Positions 56,815 to 64,000 of a stretch of DNA of 64,000 bases are shown here, one piece after another. Every line of letters begins with the position of its first letter. The first letter of the stretch is position 1. A model generated the notes under the pieces. The model saw nothing but the letters and a program-made list of their open reading frames with translations, had not been told where the DNA came from and ran no database searches. Both the position numbers and the translations under genes were made by a program. Origin of the DNA: Zygnema circumcarinatum (lineage: Eukaryota > Streptophyta > Zygnematophyceae > Zygnematales > Zygnemataceae); NCBI GenBank assembly GCA_037447605.1, contig CM074804.1, positions 944,232-1,008,231 of the forward strand, read 5' to 3'.

Positions 56815-58148
56815 AACCCTTATTTATTTACGACAACTCACCAACCCTAATTCTGAAAACGCTTCCACAGACAAGATTGCCAACGAAACCGGTCCTCCTC
56901 CGCCCTGTCCGCAAGAAAATTCCCCCGACAAGGTGCACCTGTCGCAGAAATACGAACCCGATGCCATCAGCAGCGCGAACGAGCAGAGCAGGATCGTCAG
57001 ACGAGCTCCGCCATGGCCTGCCCGCCTGCCTGCCTGCCACTCCCGCAGCAGGACGTCGCGGGAGGCCGCTGTGCGTTCAAAGTCAAAAATGGGCCGATCG
57101 ACCGCCACTGCGGAGGGCCGATATAAAGAATATATCGTATCGTAATGTACGTTCAGTATATTTTCGTATCTTAATTGATATGGAACATATCGTATCGTAC
57201 TGTGCATTCAGTATATCTCAGTATATCGTTAATATCTGAATCGATACAGTGGTGGGAGGCTAGATACCGCAGTTACCGAAGGCGTGTTGTTCGGCTTTTT
57301 GGGGTACTGTAGTGCAATGAAAGGGACTGCGGTAAAAATGTGAGGTGAGGTGAGGGCGACCATGGGTCCATTGCCAGGCCTCCACAAACATGGGATATAG
57401 GCTAAATATCGTAAATAGGTTTTTTAGAGGACAATGTGAGATTAGTTTAAGGATTTAAACCTCAATTACCATAACATCCCTTAAAAAAGCCGTTATTTTG
57501 GTTAGAAAAACGTAAGAAAAATTGGCATTGCACTCACGATGGCGATGTCATTACATGTACATGAACCCTATTTATTTTTAGGGTTTTTGACACGTGTATT
57601 TGGCTATCACAACATATGGTTACTCATTCCAAGACCCAGTTGCATCAAAGCTTCGTAGACCCATCCAAACTCTCCATCTCTATTTCCATCCATCATGAAT
57701 TACTCCAAATATCACCTTCTTAGAATCCATATTTCCTGGTATTTGATTTTTGATATCAGTCATCGAAAAGTATTCGGTTTTAAAACTGTGAAGTAAAAGT
57801 GGGGAGATGTTGTCTTGTTGATACTCTACTATACTGCATTATAACCAAAAGCATGTAATTGAATTGGACGAGAGAGAACCTGTTTGATTCATTGAAAGGG
57901 ACAACCAATTGAGAAAGGAACGCGATTTCCCTTTCAATCGGCACATGCTTTTGTTAAGAATTTTGAGAGGTAAAGTAAATAGGTCTTCGTTATGAACAAC
58001 CATCATCAGCAACGACTCTGTAGCAGACATGCTACATTTCCCCTAAAGGAGTCATACGATTGGTCGACTTGCGAGCTGCCTGCATGCAGGCAACAGCGCC
58101 TTTAGGCTTTTTTGGTGAGCTACAACCGGCCATAGTGAATGGGAGGAG
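56815..58148. other. Upstream region of the LW-domain gene; UXT 3' flank
   Basis: It begins with the GC-rich 5' UTR of the large gene (telobox-like ACCCTAATT just upstream). Then comes an AT-rich stretch with a diverged tandem duplication (57131-57230) and a copy of a dispersed repeat (57525-57565). No gene is recognised. Confidence 0.55.
57131..57230 (+). repeat. Diverged tandem duplication of about 55 bp
   Basis: Two copies of an ATATCGTATCGTA...TTCAGTATAT block follow each other, about 55 bp apart, in the upstream region of the LW-domain gene. Confidence 0.7.
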
Positions 58149-60193
58149 TCACCAGCTGCTTGGCCAGTTATTTCCAGCGAGAGGCTTTTCTGCTTGAAGA
58201 CCCATCACCTCCCGGATGCCCTCTACCACCTGCAGGGTGTTTTAGGGTGAGCTCATTGTTCACAAAAGAAATGTCATCTGCAATAGATGCAATAGAGGCA
58301 AGGATCCCAGTGGGCAATAGAAGGGGTCAGACAATACTTACTAGCTTGATCTGAGCCTTAATATCCGCAATCTTGCTTGTGCAATCATCTGCTTGCCTGC
58401 AGAACATCCAAAATTGATGAAAAAGCAGGAGTAATGGTCAGAGACAGTGTAAGTAGGATACATCTATACCACAAGACAGCTCACATTCTCCCATGCTGCA
58501 AAGTGTTTCTGCAATCTAGCAATTCTAATGGCATGCAGACGATGGCCATGCTTTGACAACAGTTGCAATATTCACTTCTGGCACGTGCTTCAGGTAGAAT
58601 AGTCCCCATGCTCTCGTGTCTCGTACGATAGTTCTGGTTAAGTTTGCAAACTGACTTTCTAAGATGTTCCTCCTTCATCTTTATGAAATCAAGCGCCTCC
58701 AGTTGAGAGAATTCCACATGGAAGCCGAGTCCCACGTCAACAAACACATGTGAAGTGTCGGGCCTGTTCCGCTCACCATCTGCCGTGCCCACAGTAAGTC
58801 ACCCATACCACACCACATTGAAGAGTATGCTTCTGTCACATCTGTAGATGTGAAAGAGGAACAGGGTCTGACTTCAGTCTATTTTATGCTCGTAGAATAA
58901 TTTGCCAGACTATAAATCAGTTAAACCCATGAAAGCCTGCTAGTAGCTCTAAGCTATTTTTCTGCTGGGATAGCCCCTTGGTCTGTTGGGCTCGCCATTA
59001 ATTTCATCTATGAATCCCGAGAGAGTTCAGATAATTACTTACACATCTGCCTGAACAAATACTTCTGATCCAAGGTTAACCATTGTGCGCAGGCGCATCA
59101 TATTGTTATCTTTCAGCATGTGGATGCTCTTTGCCAAATCAAAGCTGAGCTCCATCGATACAGAATGACGAGTCAAGGCACCGACCGAACAATCTGGACA
59201 AGTCTTTCTCTATATTCCCTCTCTTCCCCACAAATCTCTCTGCTCTCATCCCCCTCAAAGACAGGACCTGCTCTACTCATTTCCTTCCATTTCCGATCTA
59301 CCAACTTCCCCCTCCCGGGGAAAGATAGCTCAACGTGGAATCGAAGGAACCGTTTCTTTGGCCACTTTCAGCACCGTCAGTGTATCATATTAATTGTATG
59401 TTCTGGAGAGGGGAAAATTCTAAAACAGCTTCAAACAAGCCAAAATGCTGGCAAATACTTTGTCAAATACGCTTGCTCTAAGATGTTGAGGTGGAAAAGA
59501 AGTGATAACAGCAAATAAAAACATCTAACTACGATAACGAGAATCTATGCTTTCGGTAAATCAGCTGAAGTCCAGATATCAGGAGAATACCTGTAACTCG
59601 GACAAGGATACTAAATCTTCATCTGCTCTAAAATTTTGTTTCTGCACGCCGCGACAAGATACACCCCAAACTGCCGTATCAGGTCAGAAGGCTTCACTTA
59701 ATCTAGGAATGGTTCGACATGGAAAAAGAAGCAAAAAACTGCAAAGAAGGGCAATAGTGAACTTGCAAAGTAAGGCGATTTCACTGTACATATGCCAGCC
59801 GTACAAGGGGAAATTAAATATGGGCTCTTGCTAGAACATTAGCTCTAATTCAGTCTTGCTTTCAGTCCTGCCCTTGCCCCACAATAAAATGATTGGGCAA
59901 TTGTTTACCGTTAGCTTTGTTTGCCAGAATCGCAATGCGCTAACTTGTTAGCTATTTCTGATAACGATCTCTGACAACGATCCTCGCGTAGCAGTCCCCA
60001 GATAGCAATTAAATTCTCATATTTTTAGGGGAAAAAAAGCACTAATCACAATAAAATATCACACCTGAACACATTTGTCTCACCGCTCATTCATAAGATG
60101 CTGCAAGTCAATCTTTAGCCTCTCTTCCACGAAGCGCTCGTACTCTGCAATTTTCGCCTGCAGGCGTTCTTGCTGCAAATCATCCTCTTCCAT
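58149..60193 (-). CDS. UXT: Prefoldin-like protein UXT (ART-27)
   Basis: Five exons (60193-60084, 59144-59043, 58763-58656, 58396-58342, 58229-58149) join in phase to 151 residues, close to the 157 of human UXT. It is an alpha-class prefoldin subunit: two long coiled-coil helices flank a beta-hairpin core. Landmarks are the N-terminal helix EYERFVEERLKIDL, the core MVNLGSEVFVQADVPDTS and VFVDVGLGFHVEFSQLEAL, and the C-terminal helix ending VVEGIREVMGL. UXT is part of the R2TP/prefoldin-like co-chaperone complex that helps assemble RNA polymerases and other complexes. Its promoter is shared with the divergent SGR6 gene, 690 bp apart. The 58655 donor (AAA|GTCAGT) is the weakest junction. Confidence 0.87.
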
Positions 60194-60882
60194 TTCCTCA
60201 CCTCCCTTTTTAATCTGCAACAGTTCTGCAAGTGCTCCTAACAACAGACTACCCTATAACCCAACAATATCCAGAAGAGTACCACTCCTTAGCATCTCAT
60301 TTTCCTGAAATTCCTCGTGGTCCGCCTCCCAAGTACCTGGACTCTGACGAGACTCCCCCTTTCAGACGGTCACTAACAAAGCCTGATTTAGGGTTATAAC
60401 ATGTAATATTCCATACTCTCAAAAGGGCTATCGTATACTGAAGCCGCTTGACAATTTGTTTTCATCCCCTCCTGGACACCTGGAAACGTCGAGATGGAGT
60501 TTCGACGAGGCGGCTCCCGCAACGTTTAGTCTGCAGATTCAGAAATGCAACAGTTGTCTACAACTTCCTTTTTTTCGCGTTCGTGCATGCGAGCGAGGGA
60601 GTCTGGCGCATGGATACGAATGGGCATGCACGGACGCTCTGGAAATATGGCAGCAAGGTGTCTCTGAGCTGCTGCTATTTCTTCTGCAGTATTAGTATCT
60701 CAGATGGAGTGGAGAGCGTTTGAGTCTTTACAGTGGGAGGGTGGAGCAAGGGATACAGCATGCATGATTCCATGGATTTCGCGAACTGGAGCAAGGAACT
60801 TCCATACAGCATGGGGAAATGACGCTCCAATTTAAGATTGAGAGTGTGGGAAAAGCTGCGTCAAGGTTAGATGGAGAGAAGG
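60194..60882. promoter_or_regulatory. Short divergent promoter of UXT (-) and SGR6 (+)
   Basis: About 690 bp separates the two start codons, so the region must serve both genes. It is GC-richer around 60470-60620. No other exon is required here. A plus-strand frame at 60448-60723 is unsupported. Confidence 0.55.
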
Positions 60883-63800
60883 ATGAGCTTGACTTCTGTT
60901 TTTCCTGTTTCTTCTCCAACACCAGTTCACCTGTTGGAAGGAGCCTCAAGCGCTTCTAGAGAAGGTAATGGTTTGTAGTAAATGGTGTCTGTGCGTGCAA
61001 AGTATGGATATTCTGACCTTCCTGATCTCGCTAGATTGTTTGCTATTATCAAGTATAGCGCAATGACAGACAGTCAAGCTGCTTTAAAGTTGCAAGTTAA
61101 TTTGGACATCACAGATGGAAGGGAAAAGGTTTTGTGATGTCCAAATGGAATTTTATCTGCAAATTGAGGTTATATTTTTTCTTATTAATACCACGCATGG
61201 CCCTACTTTTAGCAGAATGTTGCCTTTGCCAACCTTGGGAAGGCTGGCTCCAAGAAAAAGATCGTAAAATTTAATGATAGTATCGTCATGATTATTTGGA
61301 AGTCGTAGGCTTGAAAGGACTAAGCAAGTTTACAAGGCAGCCGCCAAAAGCATGATCTTGTCCACACAACTCCTCGAAGCTCGTTCAAGAATTTGGCATC
61401 AAAATGCCATGCTCGGATAGATAAGAATGCGTTTGAATGATGCTCCGCCATCCACTTTGCAATAATACTTGAATTTACGCTTCTGAATTTCTATTTTAAA
61501 CGTATACAACGAGACCCATTGAGAATATAACTCGTTAATATTTAATCTCTTACGTACTTGTCTTTGTTATGTAAGCAGGTGTGGTGAAAGTGCTGGTTGG
61601 AGCCCTGGCGGACAGTGCACGTGAAGTTCGTAACGCTGCAGCGGCTTCGCTCAAAGACCCATGCCTTGCCCGGGAGTAAGTCTCCTCCTGTCACAGAGTT
61701 TGCATGCTATTTTCTGAATTTTTTGTGGAACCGATTTAAGTCCAATCTGCACGCACTTAGTGGCCTGATGCGAAAACATCAGCGCCTGACGTCCCTACAC
61801 AATGGCAGCATCCTTGTGAAAGTTGACGGTCGGCACTGTCTTTGTATGAAAGGATCGGGATCTTACGGCAGAAGTGATCATCTTTGTGATTATATCTTAT
61901 TTAATTCCACCAACTTATGGTATTGGGCTCAATCTTCAGATTACGAATGGTTTTCCCCTGCTATGGTGTAGTGTAGTTCATTTTGTGATGTACACATGCT
62001 TTTAGAGGAGTAGAAGCTCTGCTGTATTTTGAATGTACTTGCATTCTTTAGATCAAGTTGCATCCTTCAGCTGGTTTTTTCTTTGCTTGTTTACCTCATA
62101 GCTGCCGATAGAACCTCAGAACATGCTGTCATTAATGATTCGCCCTGGTAGGCCAGCAGATCCTGCGGCATCTAACCTTCATCCTCACGTGTTGGCTGCA
62201 GGAATGCAATCGCAATATTAGAAGCATGCAGTATCAGCTTGCGAAGTGGCAAGAGGGTGAGCTTTTCTCGGCAGTTACCACTTGCCTCTTCTAATGTGAC
62301 GTGCATTGTAAGGGTAGGAATTCCAAAACATTGTCAAATGGTATTCGATAGGAGTGGCAGCATCAAGCCCGAACAGTGAAACAGTAAATTTTGTGCAGGA
62401 AGCTCAGCAGACTGAGTTGCTCATGATTCAGAACTCGTTGCCATCTAAGCCATGAAGTAAACACAAGCCATGATGTGCTTGACGTAGTTCATGATAGTAT
62501 TTTCCTGGGTTGTTTCATCTATCCTTATGGCTCTTTTTTCTCAAGACATTGAATAATCATGTCACTTCAGATTAGATTATTTCAGATGAACAGAACTATA
62601 TTACATTTCAAGTTTTTAGAAGATCAGCATAAACTTGCAAGGCTGACAGGAAGGAGCTGATTTTTTTAATGTAAGCTTGTTATCTACATTGCACACATTA
62701 CTTGCATGTATGCATCGTCAGACGTCCCCAATAACGTCGACTCTTTTAAAACGTTCATATCAAAAGGCATCAATACCTTTGTACTTCAAAACAAGAAATC
62801 ATGTCCTTTTGTAGGTTGGGATTACTTATGAAATATCTTCCCTTGTTTACAACATATGGTCCATTTTTTCCGCTTCCATTCCTTAAAAGGATTTTAGCAG
62901 CCCACATGATGTGGTGCGATTTATGTTTCCTCGAAATGAGACGACGAAGATAAGGAATCTGATCAGCTAACATGGATGTGTTGATGGCTGCAGAGAGGGG
63001 GCCATAATCCATTGGTGCTGGAGGTTATGGCCACAACAGTGGAGCACATGGAGGAAAGCCAGCTTGACAGTAATTTGCTTCACAGACTAGCTAAGCAGGC
63101 AATTCTCGAGATGACATATCCGAAGGTATGGAACTGATCTTAACAAGGTTTTCGCCGTTGTTGTGATTATAACACTGACTTAATCTTGTTTTTATTACAA
63201 TGCTACAGATGGATATTTGGAAGGAGGACATGAATGGGTGACTTAAGTCAGGTTGCTGTTCTGTTGACTAGTATCCGTAGTTTTGTGAAAATCGCAGGAC
63301 CTTGATTCAGATGGAATCATGGCGGCGACAAGCCTCTTGGTGGCGACTGGATTGCGTATGCCTGATGTGGTAAACTCCTTGTAGAACTTCTTTTCTTCAT
63401 TTGTTCCTTTTTTCCGAAGGCTTTTAACTTCAACTGATGCTCTTTTTTTTGAACTGGCCTGCCATGTGAAGAACCTGCAAGGTATAATCGTTAGTCAGGG
63501 ATTTCTCAGACTTAACTGTACCTGGGTATTATTTGGACAACATTGTGGCCTAACAAGTCATAGTTCATTCAAACTGTTTTTCTTTTCTTTGTGTATTTCT
63601 TATCATTGTTTTAGAGCAAGCATCTCCAAGGCCAGGACGCTGTTTTTCCTGGGACATAGGATTTAATCTTTAGCATGAGATGTTCACATTTGCTGTCCTA
63701 TATACGCAGATGATGGAGGAAGCTTTCAGGCCTCCAACAGGCTCCTCAGTTCCTACAGCTGCTGTTGTGCGTGCGTTGGCGCAGTTTGCTGAACGAAATG

Positions 63801-64000
63801 GTAATCATAACTTAGCAGAGATTTTTACCAGTTTTTTATGTGGATCAAGCTGCTGATTCTGCTGATTCTATCACCTCTACTACACTCTTTGTGATTAATC
63901 TTTATTATTGCAATGGTCTGTGGGAGCACACAGCGGTGGAGATGGTTCCACGCCTCAAAAAGGTTTTGTCTCGAGTGCTTCCTGTGCTGGGGAGTGTTTA
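60883..64000 (+). CDS. SGR6: SGR6 / maestro-type HEAT-repeat protein, 5' part
   Basis: Seven exons are visible: 60883-60964, 61579-61675, 62202-62256, 62994-63125, 63298-63369, 63710-63800 and 63934 to the window edge. Together they give about 199 in-phase residues of a protein that is about 1700 residues in Arabidopsis. SHOOT GRAVITROPISM 6 is a HEAT-repeat protein of the MROH1-like family linked to vacuolar membrane dynamics and gravity sensing. Matching landmarks are VKVLVGALADSAREVRNAA, the NPLVLEVM helix, LLVATGLRMPDVMMEEAF and VPRLKKVLSRVLPVLG, which follow the order of the plant protein. The ATG at 60883 gives a Ser/Pro-rich leader before the first HEAT repeat. The gene continues beyond the window. 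Confidence 0.9.

Overview
The window is nuclear DNA from a streptophyte plant. Every identifiable gene has its closest known counterpart in land plants: a SOG1-type NAC factor, DRP1 dynamin, VTC4-type inositol monophosphatase, SGR6 HEAT protein, PRP4/LACHESIS, an organellar bS21 and a LEA-like protein. Genes are intron-rich with GT-AG introns and closely packed, with about 14 host genes in 64 kb. Introns and intergenic DNA are full of (GA)n tracts. A fragment of a giant-virus-like (NCLDV) genome at 10.2-12.0 kb fits a non-seed plant (bryophyte, lycophyte or streptophyte alga), because such insertions are known from Physcomitrella and Selaginella. The species is my inference, not something I can read from the sequence.

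Layout: a small DnaJ-type zinc-finger gene (+, 3.2-3.7 kb) converges on an inositol monophosphatase (-, 12 exons, 5.1-9.9 kb). Between that gene and the divergent PRP4 gene (+, 12.3-15.1 kb) lies the viral fragment: the C-terminus of RNA polymerase subunit 2 (+) tail to tail with a frameshifted mRNA-capping enzyme (-). Next come a chlorophyllase-like alpha/beta hydrolase (-, 15.5-18.7), two arrays of a 17-bp palindrome (19.1-20.0), a 49-residue conserved plant protein (-, 20.6-21.6), a DRP1 dynamin (-, 16 exons, 22.4-28.1) and SOG1 (+, 29.5-32.5). After a gene-poor stretch come a LEA-like gene (+, 35.0-36.5) behind a G-box cluster, a small two-helix membrane protein (-, 37.4-39.8), a GTAC-rich divergent promoter, and a Ser/Pro-rich predicted gene (+, 42.0-44.6) whose stop codon lies in a telomere-like repeat. 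The right end holds organellar ribosomal protein bS21 (-, 46.6-47.9), an intronless 2441-codon TFIIS-N (LW) domain gene (-, 49.5-56.8), the prefoldin-like UXT (-, 58.1-60.2) and the 5' part of SGR6 (+, from 60.9 kb to the window edge).

The genes are unrelated housekeeping functions (splicing, membrane fission, DNA-damage response, plastid or mitochondrial translation, inositol/ascorbate metabolism) with no sign of a shared pathway. Exon models were built by hand from splice sites, reading-frame phase and recalled family conservation. Every multi-exon model except the Ser/Pro-rich one is phase-consistent and gives a family-typical protein. No database search was possible.
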